NCBI GenBank assembly: GCA_020057445.1
Contig: JAGVFV010000066.1
Location: 1 to 17,429 of the forward strand
Length of the DNA: 17,429 nucleotides
Source: an archaeon
GTDB taxonomy: Archaea > Nanobdellota > Nanobdellia > Woesearchaeales > JAHJEM01
Direction: 5' to 3'
Each line of letters begins with the position of its first letter. Position 1 is the stretch's first letter. The notes beneath the pieces were generated by a model. That model worked only from the letters and a program-made list of their open reading frames with translations. It searched no databases and was not told where the DNA came from. Position numbers and translations under genes: made by a program. Positions 6,883-13,970 of this stretch are shown in pieces.

Positions 6883-7911
6883 ATGAATGTGAACAATGAT
6901 ATTGATTTCCAAGAGAAGTATCGTGCAGTGATGCTCGGCGCTGCCTATGGCGACACGCTAGGCATGTGTGTCGAGATGTGGAAGCCAGAGCAGATCAGGA
7001 AATATATAGGCAAGGTGACAGAACCACGGATGCAGCTTGCCATCTGTAATGCTGCAGGAGAAATCATCACCAGAGATGAGTATGGTAAACTGAGGTATTA
7101 TCATCTGCAGAGGAAGACAGGCGAGGTCACTGATGACACTATTTTTTCAAGAGCGCTTGGCGAAGCCCTTGTGGAGAGAGGATATGACCTTGATCATGCT
7201 GCAAAAAAGCATTTTGAATATTTCGATAAGTTTATCGACAGAGGATTTGGGAAGACGACGCAAATTGCGATGGAGAATCTCCGCAGCGGATTGTCTCCAA
7301 ATGAGTCTGGAATCATTGGCGGCGCAGGGACAGGCCCTCCGATGAAGATGCATCCGCTCGGCATCTATATGCATTCGACAAATACTTATGAAGAGGGGTT
7401 GAGGTTTGCAAAGGAGGTTGGGAAGATTACTCATCTTGATCCGCGTTCTGTCGCAGGGGGAATTATGCAGGCTCATGCTGTCTTTTATATTCTCGGGAGA
7501 GCTAAGAAAGATATGTTCTTGGAGTCGCTTGTTGAGATGTCTAGAAGTGTCGAAGAGCAGGTGACTTCAAATTTCTCGAGATGGGAAGACGGATCTTTGA
7601 CGTCGAGATTGCGATGGGTCTTGGAGAATAAGGATGCAGATGTATCAGATGCATATAGGCTGCTTGGTTCTTCCTCGCTTGTGTATAGTGCCCAGCCTTT
7701 TGCCCTGTTCATGTTCCAGAAATACTGGGATGAACCTTTGGAAGGATTGCTGCAGACAGTGAACTTCGGTGGGGATTCTGACACCACAGGAACCATATTT
7801 GGCGCCCTTGCAGGAGCAAGGCATGGTGCTTTCTTTCCGGAAGAGTGGCCTTTGGAGATGAAGGGCGAGCTTGAGGCTATCGCCCATGGTCTGTGGCAGA
7901 AATACAGATAA
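6883..7911 (+). CDS. ADP-ribosylglycohydrolase (DraG/ARH family)
   Basis: Removes ADP-ribose from a protein, nucleic acid or small molecule using a di-magnesium centre. The 342-aa protein has the metal-binding blocks of the family: VMLGAAYGDTLG at 16-27, VTDDT at 82-86 (D84, D85), a GAGTGPPMKMHPLGI block at 147-161 matching the usual GNGaaMR-aPlG, ITHLDPRS at 182-189, and NFGGDSDTTG at 294-303 (D298, D300). All acidic ligands are kept, so it should be active. The start has a TATA box and no ribosome-binding site. An unknown gene follows after 23 bp on the same strand and is probably co-transcribed. No ADP-ribosyltransferase is recognisable nearby, so the substrate is open. Confidence 0.88.
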   Translation: MNVNNDIDFQEKYRAVMLGAAYGDTLGMCVEMWKPEQIRKYIGKVTEPRMQLAICNAAGEIITRDEYGKLRYYHLQRKTGEVTDDTIFSRALGEALVERGYDLDHAAKKHFEYFDKFIDRGFGKTTQIAMENLRSGLSPNESGIIGGAGTGPPMKMHPLGIYMHSTNTYEEGLRFAKEVGKITHLDPRSVAGGIMQAHAVFYILGRAKKDMFLESLVEMSRSVEEQVTSNFSRWEDGSLTSRLRWVLENKDADVSDAYRLLGSSSLVYSAQPFALFMFQKYWDEPLEGLLQTVNFGGDSDTTGTIFGALAGARHGAFFPEEWPLEMKGELEAIAHGLWQKYR

Positions 7912-7934
7912 ACAACTGCTGCCTTCTATCAGCC

Positions 7935-8438
7935 ATGGATATGGATGATATTTGCGAGGAAGGAGTCCGAGATTCGTCCGACGGCCAGGTGAAGGAGTTC
8001 GTCCGTGCAGTCCTCCATGTCTATGGCGATGAGCACGAGGCACCGTACCACGATTTGCTCTCGCGTCTTGAAGAGGGCAGGCCATTTGTCGTGGGGAGGA
8101 GTTCTCGTTATGTCAGGGGTTTTTCAGTCTTTGCTCCGGAAAGCGCCCTTGATGGTGCAGTTGATGTGCGCATAAGCTGGATGTATGGCACGCTCGTTAG
8201 CGCTGTGCGGTTTGATGCGAATAAAGGATTTGTCGTGATTCCGACAGGCAATTATTTTGTGAAGAATGGTTCTTTGCCGTGGAAACATGAGAAAGGGGAT
8301 ATGTATATCGATGCGTTCGACATGAGGCATTACGGAAAAGCTCTTTCTCCGAAGAATCCTCGATCGCTTCTGTTGTATACAGGTGCATCTTTAAGCGAAA
8401 TCATTTTGAAAGTCGGATGTCCTTTTGCAAAACAATGA
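7935..8438 (+). CDS. Unknown 167-aa protein downstream of ADP-ribosylglycohydrolase
   Basis: Not recognised. The ATG at 7935 (MDMDDICEEG) is preferred; a GTG at 7893 would overlap the previous gene by 19 bp, and neither has a clear ribosome-binding site. The protein starts acidic and helical (about 1-45) and then looks like a mixed alpha/beta domain, with FVVGRSSRYVRGFSVFAPE near 55-73, ISWMYGTLVSAVRFDANKGF near 83-102 and FDMRHYGKAL near 127-136. There is no signal peptide or membrane helix. Its position suggests it shares an mRNA with the ADP-ribosylglycohydrolase and could be a partner or substrate. That it is coding rests on length, codon pattern and the convergent neighbour that begins right after it. 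Confidence 0.65.
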   Translation: MDMDDICEEGVRDSSDGQVKEFVRAVLHVYGDEHEAPYHDLLSRLEEGRPFVVGRSSRYVRGFSVFAPESALDGAVDVRISWMYGTLVSAVRFDANKGFVVIPTGNYFVKNGSLPWKHEKGDMYIDAFDMRHYGKALSPKNPRSLLLYTGASLSEIILKVGCPFAKQ

Positions 8439-8459
8439 TGAAACCGACATCCCTATTTT
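8415..8459. terminator. Possible shared terminator between convergent genes
   Basis: GGATGTC (8415-8421) and its exact complement GACATCC (8446-8452) could pair across 24 nt, followed by a T-rich CTATTTTTT on the plus strand. The two genes here end only 14 bp apart. The long loop makes the hairpin weak; the T run alone may stop plus-strand transcription. Confidence 0.3.
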
Positions 8460-9367
8460 TTAGCAAGTTTTGCTACAAAGAACCCTTGCGTCCCAGACCT
8501 ATGCGGCCAGAATCGCCTGGTGTTGCTGATGGATGGGTCAAGTGTATGGCCGAAGAACTCTGTGATTCCAGGATCCCCGATCGATATTGTCATCTTTTCG
8601 ATAACAGCACCTAACGTCTTGATCGCCCAGTCGATGACAAGCTCGTCCTCTTCGGGCTCGAGGGAGCATGTCGCATAGAGAAGCTTCCCGTCCTTCTTGA
8701 GGACTCTCCATGCCGAAGTGAGGAGCTCTTTTTGGAGCTTTGCCCTGTTCTCGAAGTCTTTCATGCTGCGTTTTCGGAAGTAGTTCTTCTCTGTCGCATA
8801 GTTTCCTGAGCAGGGAGCGTCGAGCAGGATCTTGTCAAAGGTCATGCCTAGTTTTTCGATCTCTCTTCCGTCCATGTTGTACAGCATACTGTTCGTCATT
8901 TCGAGCCTTTCGCAGTTGTTTTCTGTCGCAGGCATGCGTTTGATGTCAGGGTCGATGCCGACGAGGATGCCATTGTTCTGCATCAATGCTGCCATTTGTG
9001 TGAGCTTTCCTCCTGGAGCGCAGGCCATGTCAAGTACTGTCTCTCCTTGCTTTGGGTCGAGGATCTCTGCAGGCATCTGGCTTGCCGCTTCTTGCAGGTA
9101 ATAGTATCCTTGCAGGTATTCTGGTGTCGCTCCGAGGGAGAACGGCGCTTCATACCAATAGCCGTGGGAGAGATAGGGGATTTTCTCGAGCGTGACTTTT
9201 TTCGCCTGCAATCTCTGGATAAGGTCATGATCTGATATTTTGAGTGTGTTGATGCGAAGTGATGGCCTGATCGTGGCGACAGGCTGGAAGTCTGGGCAGA
9301 GTTTCTTGTAGCGTTCTTGCAGGTCCATGATACTTGTGCACTGTTCTGGTTTAATAAATCTTGTCAT
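8453..9367 (-). CDS. NOL1/NOP2/Sun-type RNA cytosine-5 methyltransferase (aTrm4-like)
   Basis: Transfers a methyl group from SAM to C5 of cytosine in tRNA or rRNA. The 304-aa protein has the fold's motif I DMACAPGGKLTQ at 113-124, motif IV LLDAPCSG at 181-188 with C186 as the resolving cysteine, and motif VI YATCSLEPEE at 231-240 with catalytic C234. DPD at 139-141 follows strand 2 and should bind the SAM ribose. Length and the short N-terminal part fit archaeal Trm4-like enzymes such as MJ0026; there is no PUA domain, so it could instead act on rRNA. The start at 9367 is 26.5 bp from a poor TATA-like CATTTTTC inside the promoter shared with the MTAP gene. Confidence 0.88.
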   Translation of the reverse strand: MTRFIKPEQCTSIMDLQERYKKLCPDFQPVATIRPSLRINTLKISDHDLIQRLQAKKVTLEKIPYLSHGYWYEAPFSLGATPEYLQGYYYLQEAASQMPAEILDPKQGETVLDMACAPGGKLTQMAALMQNNGILVGIDPDIKRMPATENNCERLEMTNSMLYNMDGREIEKLGMTFDKILLDAPCSGNYATEKNYFRKRSMKDFENRAKLQKELLTSAWRVLKKDGKLLYATCSLEPEEDELVIDWAIKTLGAVIEKMTISIGDPGITEFFGHTLDPSISNTRRFWPHRSGTQGFFVAKLAKK

Positions 9368-9389
9368 AGGACGCTTTCGAAAAGGGGAA

Positions 9390-9411
9390 GAAAAATGTTA
9401 ACATTTTAATA
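9390..9411. promoter_or_regulatory. Divergent promoter with a 16-bp perfect palindrome
   Basis: AAAATGTTAACATTTT at 9392-9407 is a perfect palindrome. To the right it runs into TTTTAATA (9404-9411), a TATA box centred 26.5 bp before the MTAP ATG at 9434; to the left the minus strand reads CATTTTTC (9390-9397), centred 26.5 bp before the methyltransferase ATG at 9367. The two promoters therefore share their upstream elements within 22 bp and cannot easily be occupied together. An operator within the palindrome is an alternative. Confidence 0.55.
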
Positions 9412-9433
9412 TCTCTTCCTTTCTTCGATGTTC

Positions 9434-10219
9434 ATGGTCAAGATCGGCATCATAGGAGGGTCTGGAATTGCGAGCCCCGCGATTATCGAGCATGCGAAGA
9501 GGATGAAGAAGCATACTCCGTATGGTCCGACGTCGGACCTTATCACGATGGGAAAGATCGCGGGAGTCGATGTTGTCGCGATCCCGAGGCATGGGGACAA
9601 TCATCGCATCTATCCTAGTGCTGTGAATTTCCGCGCGAATGTCTGGGCCTTGAAGGACCTTGGAGTGACGCACATCATTGCTACCTCTGCTTGCGGCAGC
9701 CTTCGGGAGGAGATTCAACCAGGGCATCTAATCTTTCCTGACCAGTTCATCGATCGTACGACGAAGAGGGCGCAGAGTTTCTATGAGGGTCATGAATTCT
9801 GCCATATCAGCATGGCTTATCCCTTCTGCCCGACGCTTCGAAAGATTCTTGCCGGTACTGCTGACGAGCTCAAGATTGTTTCCCATACGAAGGGAACTGT
9901 GGTGACAGTCGAGGGACCGCGCTTCTCGACAAAGGCAGAATCGAAGATGTTTCAAAGTTGGGGTGCTGACATCATCAACATGAGCACTGTTCCCGAGGTC
10001 GTGCTCGCGAGGGAGGCTGAGATCTGCTATGCGGTGATCGCGCTCTCTACTGATTATGACTGTTGGCATGAGAGTGAAGAGGCAGTGACCTGGGAGATGA
10101 TCGTCTCCCGCATGAAGGAATTCCAGGAGCGCTTCAACAGGATCATCCTTGCGGCGATTCCGAAGATCAAGGATGATGATTGCTCGTGCAGGCATGCCTT
10201 GAAAGGTGCGATGGTATGA
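9434..10219 (+). CDS. mtnP: 5'-Methylthioadenosine phosphorylase
   Basis: Splits methylthioadenosine (from polyamine and other SAM-using reactions) with phosphate into adenine and 5-methylthioribose 1-phosphate. In the 261-aa protein IGIIGGSGI (4-12) and PRHG (51-54) form the phosphate site, NFRANVWALKDLGV (65-78) follows, and EGPRFSTKAES (160-170), NMSTVPEVVLAREAEICYA (182-200) and TDYDCW (206-211) are nearly those of human MTAP, so MTA rather than inosine is the likely substrate. CSC at 250-252 matches the CxC disulfide motif of archaeal MTAPs such as Sulfolobus MTAPII. ATG at 9434 is preferred to 9428 because of the TATA box and because the family starts with a short MxKIGIIGGSG. The stop overlaps the APRT start (ATGA). 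Confidence 0.92.
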   Translation: MVKIGIIGGSGIASPAIIEHAKRMKKHTPYGPTSDLITMGKIAGVDVVAIPRHGDNHRIYPSAVNFRANVWALKDLGVTHIIATSACGSLREEIQPGHLIFPDQFIDRTTKRAQSFYEGHEFCHISMAYPFCPTLRKILAGTADELKIVSHTKGTVVTVEGPRFSTKAESKMFQSWGADIINMSTVPEVVLAREAEICYAVIALSTDYDCWHESEEAVTWEMIVSRMKEFQERFNRIILAAIPKIKDDDCSCRHALKGAMV

Positions 10220-10743
10220 ACTTAAAAGAGAAGATCCGTACTGTCCCTGACTGGCCGAAGAAAGGTGTGATGTTCCGTGATATCACGACGCTCTTGCAGG
10301 ATTCGAAGGCGTTTCATCATGTGATTGAAGTTCTCAGTGAGCGGTATAAGTCGAGAAAGCCTGATGTCGTCGCAGGTATTGAAGCTCGTGGCTTTATCTT
10401 TGGCGGCGCGTTAGCACACGAGCTGGGATGTGGCTTTGTCCCGATAAGAAAGAAAGGCAAGCTCCCGTATAAGACCTCAAGGGAAGAGTATGCACTTGAG
10501 TACGGGACAGATGTTATCGAAGTGCATATCGATGCGATAAGGCCAGGGCAAAGGGTGCTTCTCGTTGATGATCTCATCGCGACAGGAGGGACCGCCCTTG
10601 CTGCGTGTAAACTAATAGAAAAGCTTGGCGGCAAGATCATGGAGTGCGCTTTCATCATCGATCTTCCTGATCTTGGTGGAAGGAAGAAACTTCTTGATGC
10701 AGGGTATCCTGTCGTGACACTGGTCGAGTTTGAAGGGGAATGA
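10216..10743 (+). CDS. apt: Adenine phosphoribosyltransferase
   Basis: Turns adenine plus PRPP into AMP. The 175-aa protein, close to the 183 residues of E. coli Apt, has the PRPP loop VLLVDDLIATGGTA at 114-127, the adenine-pocket block VAGIEARGF at 52-60, the N-terminal DWPKKGVMFRDITTLL hood region and KKGKLPYKTSREEY, the flexible catalytic loop. The start overlaps the mtnP stop in an ATGA, so the genes are translationally coupled, and the adenine freed by MTAP is passed to the next enzyme. GAAAGGTG at 10201-10208 could serve as ribosome-binding site. It ends 2 bp from the stop of the convergent nitroreductase. Confidence 0.95.
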   Translation: MNLKEKIRTVPDWPKKGVMFRDITTLLQDSKAFHHVIEVLSERYKSRKPDVVAGIEARGFIFGGALAHELGCGFVPIRKKGKLPYKTSREEYALEYGTDVIEVHIDAIRPGQRVLLVDDLIATGGTALAACKLIEKLGGKIMECAFIIDLPDLGGRKKLLDAGYPVVTLVEFEGE

Positions 10744-10745
10744 AT

Positions 10746-11255
10746 TTACCAGGTATTCCAGTGGACTTTTGTTTCGTCGTATCTGTCTTCTTTTTGCCGG
10801 GTCTCGGCAGGGTATCCGAAAGGTATGAGGGCAAAAGGGATGATGGGTTGCGGTATGGAAAAGAGCTTTCGGAATGCGTCGACCCTGTCCGTGCGCGGAA
10901 AGACTCCTGTCCAGACAGAGCCAAGACCGAGGCTGTGGCTTGCGAGCAGGAGGTTTTGCGTTGCTGCGCTGCAGTCTTGTATCCAGAATCCTTCTTGCTT
11001 CTCGACTGAAGGATCTCCGCAGGCGAGGATTGCAAATGCGGCATCCTTTACCATGCCATGGTATTTGTAGACGTTTGCTGCTTTTTCGAGCAGTTTTTTG
11101 TCGGTTATGACGAGGAAGCGCCACGGCCTCTGGTCGTGTGCTGATGGCGCCATCATGGCTGCTGCAAGGATCTTGTTGATGATGTCCTTGCTTACTTCTT
11201 TCTTGTCGTATTTTCGTATGCTCCGCCTCGTCATGATGCAGTCTATCGCGTCCAT
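10746..11255 (-). CDS. Nitroreductase-family flavoenzyme
   Basis: A small FMN-dependent oxidoreductase of the nitroreductase fold, usually a homodimer reducing quinones, nitro groups or other acceptors with NAD(P)H. Family blocks are TRRSIRKY (phosphate of FMN), AAAMMAPSAHDQRPWRF, QDCSAATQNLLLASHSLGLG with GSVWTG, FALIPFGYPAE and the C-terminal VHWNTW. The 169-aa length is typical of the short archaeal forms. The start is taken at 11255 (MDAIDCIMTRRSI), with AGGTGAT 4 nt upstream; in-frame ATG 11261 and GTG 11264 are possible. The ADH gene ends at 11265 on the same strand, so the two are co-transcribed. The physiological substrate cannot be deduced. Confidence 0.85.
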   Translation of the reverse strand: MDAIDCIMTRRSIRKYDKKEVSKDIINKILAAAMMAPSAHDQRPWRFLVITDKKLLEKAANVYKYHGMVKDAAFAILACGDPSVEKQEGFWIQDCSAATQNLLLASHSLGLGSVWTGVFPRTDRVDAFRKLFSIPQPIIPFALIPFGYPAETRQKEDRYDETKVHWNTW

Positions 11256-11264
11256 CTTCATCAC

Positions 11265-12263
11265 CTACATCTGTAATACCATCCTGTATCTTGCCTTGTT
11301 TTGGCGTACCTTCTCTATTGCCTCGTTCACTTTTTCCAGAGGAACGATCTCGACGATTGCCTTGACATCATGTCTTGCTGCAAAGGAGAGCATCTCGACA
11401 ATCATGTGCCTGTTTCCTATAGAAGATCCGTGGAGTGACTTGCTCCCGTTGAGGAGCCGTGATGGGGCGATATTCAGGCCGTTTGGCGATGCGCCGACAA
11501 AGACGATCTTGCCGTTTGCTTTGAGGAGGGAGAGGTAGGTCTGCCAGTCAAGATCGACGGTGACGCAGGAGATGATGAGATCGATGGTCTGTTTTGCAGA
11601 GTTCATCTGCCCTGTGTCCGAGGTGAGGAGGAATTTGTCTGCTCCAAATGACTTTGCTTCTTTTTCCTTGTCTGGACTTGTGCTGAGTGCGACGACATCG
11701 CAGCCCATGGCGTGCGCAAACTGCAGCGCGAGGTGGCCGAGGCCTCCGATGCCGATGATGCCGACGGTCATCGCACTTGTTGCGTGCCGTCTCAGTGGCG
11801 TGTAGACGGTTATTCCTCCGCAGAGAAGAGGGGCTGCTGTCTCAGACTTCAGTTGTTCTGGTATGGGAAAGGCGAATCGAGAGTCGACGATGATCCGATC
11901 CGCATAACCTCCATGCCTGCCGACGCAGGTTGGTTGGTCATTATCGCAATGGTTTTCCTCTCCTTTCATGCATGATTCGCAGACCATGCAGGATTTTGAT
12001 TGCCATCCGACACCCACGCGTTGCCCTTTCTTGAGGTGTGTTGCTTCTGCTCCTAGTGTTTTCACAGTTCCTATGATCTCATGTCCTGGTATGAAGGGGT
12101 ATGTGCTCGCATGCCAGTCATTGTCGATGAGATGGATGTCTGAATGGCATATGCCGCAGTGCGTGATCGCTATCTCGACGTCGTAGGGCGCAAGCGGCTT
12201 TGGTTCGTAGGAGAATGGTGCCAATGTTTCTTTTGGTTGTGTTGCCGCGTATCCTTTAATCAT
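11265..12263 (-). CDS. Zinc-dependent alcohol dehydrogenase, CAD/YahK type
   Basis: Probably reduces aldehydes to alcohols with NADPH. In the 332-aa medium-chain dehydrogenase the catalytic zinc ligands are C39 (CGICHSD), H61 (PGHEIIG) and C148 (LLCGGITVY); the structural zinc is held by C92, C95, C98 and C106. The nucleotide loop is GIGGLG at 171-176, and the STSPDKEKEA stretch after strand 2 has the serine/threonine and lysine pattern of NADP-dependent cinnamyl-alcohol and YahK-like enzymes rather than the acidic residue of NAD-dependent ones. A 45-bp gap separates it from the CARDB-protein gene; the inverted repeat there contains its likely TATA box. The nitroreductase follows directly. 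Confidence 0.9.
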   Translation of the reverse strand: MIKGYAATQPKETLAPFSYEPKPLAPYDVEIAITHCGICHSDIHLIDNDWHASTYPFIPGHEIIGTVKTLGAEATHLKKGQRVGVGWQSKSCMVCESCMKGEENHCDNDQPTCVGRHGGYADRIIVDSRFAFPIPEQLKSETAAPLLCGGITVYTPLRRHATSAMTVGIIGIGGLGHLALQFAHAMGCDVVALSTSPDKEKEAKSFGADKFLLTSDTGQMNSAKQTIDLIISCVTVDLDWQTYLSLLKANGKIVFVGASPNGLNIAPSRLLNGSKSLHGSSIGNRHMIVEMLSFAARHDVKAIVEIVPLEKVNEAIEKVRQNKARYRMVLQM

Positions 12264-12291
12264 GGTATCGCCTCTTAAATCGCATTAAGTT

Positions 12292-12308
12292 TTGTATAAT
12301 TTATACAA
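12292..12308 (-). promoter_or_regulatory. Inverted repeat containing the ADH TATA box
   Basis: TTGTATAA and its complement TTATACAA flank a single base, a perfect 8+1+8 repeat directly after the stop of the CARDB-protein gene. On the minus strand it contains TATAAATT, whose centre would place the transcription start near 12273, about 10 nt before the ADH start codon. It may be both a TATA box and an operator. A hairpin terminator for the upstream gene is less likely, as its stem is all A-T but for two pairs. Confidence 0.45.
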
Positions 12309-13697
12309 TTAGCTGCCAACCACGAATTGCTTTATCTCTGTCTTGATGAAGAGCGGCGATGATCCTGGATTTCTTCGGGCAATGATCGATTTTTGTCCGT
12401 GGTTGTTGTCTTCGCGAAGTTCATCGACTCCATAGGTCGAGTCGACATATGCGTGGATCGTGTGGTTGCCTGCGACCGCATGCCAGGTGGTTTGAGCTAT
12501 TTTTGTTTCCTGAGGATTGAGGCTCAGGACATAATTGCCGATGAGATTGTTCCAGTTGCTTTCATAGAAGCGGACGGTGAATGATCCTGTCGGCAGGCTT
12601 TCGATGTTGCGCACCATCGCATAGACAGTGACATTGTCTCCTTGCTGTGGGTTGTTGTTGGAGAAGTAGACGTCCTGGTCGCGTATCCTCATGTCTGGCT
12701 TTGTGATGACTTGCAGTGCCTTGGCCGCCTGGTTGTTGTCTTCGTGCTCTTCTGGGATTGCGTTTTCCGGGTCTATCCAGACAGTGATGTTGAACGTGCC
12801 TTCTGAAGAAGGAATCCAATCAATCTGGCTTATGAAGTCGCTTGACTTTCCGATAGCCACGATCTGCTCTCCGATAAAGGTTGCGCTTGAAGGTGTGCCG
12901 TTGTAGAAGCGCACCAAGACCTCGTTCGGGTCTACGTCAAGGATGTTATGGAAGAACGCGGTAATCGTCACTGGTGTCCCTTTCAACGGATTGTCAGATG
13001 AGAAGAGGATGTCTTCAGAGGTTATGGCAAGGTCGGTGTGCAAAGTTTCCCCTGAAGGAATATACATCTTAAAATTGTCAATCAGCATGAATTGATACGG
13101 GACATAATTGTTTGAGAATCGCAGGCGGATCCTGTCGATTCTTGTTATTGGTGTCCGTAACGGATATGTTCCGTAATTGATGTTGTTTATGGTTATTCCC
13201 TGTGTCTGGTCTTGCAGGTTGATGAGAATCGTGATGGCATATTTCATTCCTGGTGAATACTGCACTAATTGCTGCGATTGGACAGGATTGCCATAAGAAA
13301 CAACAATATACCCTGCAGCATCGAAGCCCACTGATCCGGAATAATACGCTTCATTCTCTCCTGTCCAAATGACAAAATTATCCATGTGGCTGTCGCTTGG
13401 AGTGATGTCTAATTCGACGGCAATCTGATCTTGGTCGAGATTGAATCCGGAAGTGTCGATGCCTCCGAAATTGCCTTCAGATTTGGATATTTTTAATTGC
13501 TGATTGAATATCTCACTTGTTGCTCCATTGTTTTCTTTATTCCAGAATAATGTTGAAGGGATCTCAAGATGGCCTAAATCAGTGCTGTTTTGCCGGTCGA
13601 ACCTGTCGAGTGCGAGCGGTGTTTGTTCATCGGCGTTCACGTTTGTTGCAAGAAATAAGAGCACGACGGCAGAGACGAGCAATAGGTTTGTCTTCAT
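12309..13697 (-). CDS. Secreted protein with two CARDB repeats
   Basis: The start is taken at 13697, giving 462 aa, because the ATG at 13715 lies upstream of the predicted transcription start. MKTNLLLVSAVVLLFLATNVNA is a clear signal peptide, cut probably after NVNA. Residues about 30-215 look like a beta-sandwich of LamG/jelly-roll kind (WNKENNGATSEIFNQQ, DNFVIWTGENEAYYS, IDRIRLRFSNNYVP). Two CARDB-like repeats follow: TDLAITSEDILFSSDNPLKG to EEHEDNNQAAKALQVI and KPDMRIRDQDVYFSNNNPQQ to ELREDNNHGQKSIIA, each closing with the E-x-NN signature. There is no C-terminal membrane anchor or sorting motif. It is likely exported and binds a surface, sugar or partner protein; the ligand is unknown. 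Confidence 0.8.
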   Translation of the reverse strand: MKTNLLLVSAVVLLFLATNVNADEQTPLALDRFDRQNSTDLGHLEIPSTLFWNKENNGATSEIFNQQLKISKSEGNFGGIDTSGFNLDQDQIAVELDITPSDSHMDNFVIWTGENEAYYSGSVGFDAAGYIVVSYGNPVQSQQLVQYSPGMKYAITILINLQDQTQGITINNINYGTYPLRTPITRIDRIRLRFSNNYVPYQFMLIDNFKMYIPSGETLHTDLAITSEDILFSSDNPLKGTPVTITAFFHNILDVDPNEVLVRFYNGTPSSATFIGEQIVAIGKSSDFISQIDWIPSSEGTFNITVWIDPENAIPEEHEDNNQAAKALQVITKPDMRIRDQDVYFSNNNPQQGDNVTVYAMVRNIESLPTGSFTVRFYESNWNNLIGNYVLSLNPQETKIAQTTWHAVAGNHTIHAYVDSTYGVDELREDNNHGQKSIIARRNPGSSPLFIKTEIKQFVVGS

Positions 13698-13731
13698 GGA
13701 TATTCCCCCTATCATCTGAGAATGGCTTTAG

Positions 13732-13742
13732 ATTTATAAGTA
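13732..13742 (-). promoter_or_regulatory. TATA box of the CARDB-protein gene
   Basis: ACTTATAAATC on the minus strand, centred near 13737, predicts a transcription start near 13710, leaving a leader of about 12 nt with a G-rich AGGGGGA before the ATG at 13697. Confidence 0.45.
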
Positions 13743-13773
13743 TTTCCGAGAATTCGTTCCCATTCCGCCTGTC

Positions 13774-13869
13774 CTATACGCCAACTTCGTTGTTGTAACT
13801 GTCTGTGTCATGTTCGAAGTATTTGTCAAAGGGCATGCGTAACGGCCACACTCCATTCGTCTGCTTCAC
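13774..13869 (-). CDS. Candidate 31-aa microprotein
   Basis: A short ORF in the intergenic region. It begins with GTG at 13869 and encodes MKQTNGVWPLRMPFD followed by KYFEHDTDSYNNEVGV, ending in TAG. GGTGAT at 13873-13878 stands 3 nt upstream as a ribosome-binding site. A TATA box (TATTTAAA/TTTAAATA, 13902-13909) with a BRE-like CACAAAG next to it on the minus strand is 26.5 bp from the predicted transcription start near 13879. The peptide is hydrophilic and aromatic, with an acidic C-terminal half; no domain is recognised. An ORF this short can arise by chance, so the case rests on the promoter and ribosome-binding site. Confidence 0.35.
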   Translation of the reverse strand: MKQTNGVWPLRMPFDKYFEHDTDSYNNEVGV

Positions 13870-13878
13870 TCAATCACC

Positions 13879-13892
13879 TTAACTATAGTTAA
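13879..13892. repeat. 14-bp perfect palindrome
   Basis: TTAACTATAGTTAA is perfectly palindromic. It lies between the TATA box at 13902-13909 and the ribosome-binding site of the 31-aa ORF, over the expected transcription start. It is a plausible operator for the minus-strand promoter. Confidence 0.4.
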
Positions 13893-13901
13893 CCTTCGGG
13901 G

Positions 13902-13909
13902 TTTAAATA
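13902..13909 (-). promoter_or_regulatory. TATA box pointing toward the 31-aa ORF
   Basis: TATTTAAA on the minus strand, preceded by CACAAAG that fits the archaeal BRE pattern (cRnAAAn). On the plus strand the upstream flank is C/G-rich and no start codon lies at the right distance, so the minus direction is favoured. Confidence 0.4.
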
Positions 13910-13941
13910 CTTTGTGAAATATTTCTCCCTAAAGGAAAAGA

Positions 13942-13949
13942 TATTAAAA
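13942..13949 (+). promoter_or_regulatory. TATA box of the S66 peptidase gene
   Basis: TATTAAAA, centred 25.5 bp before the ATG at 13971. It supports that start against an in-frame GTG at 13914. Confidence 0.5.
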
Positions 13950-13970
13950 TATGAAGGGGATGTTTCGAGC

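Noticed and set aside
6705..6896. 63-codon minus-strand ORF in the gap before the ADP-ribosylglycohydrolase
   Set aside because: It covers the promoter and TATA box of the next gene, has no ribosome-binding site, and its composition is that of AT-rich non-coding DNA.
8440..8451. AAACCGACATC shared with the inverted repeat at the leuS promoter
   Set aside because: An 11-bp match is expected many times by chance in 17 kb, only half of the repeat is present, and it lies between gene ends, not at a promoter.
10180..10215. Upstream TTG start of the APRT gene
   Set aside because: It would add 12 residues without family support and overlap mtnP; the ATG in the ATGA overlap fits the family start.
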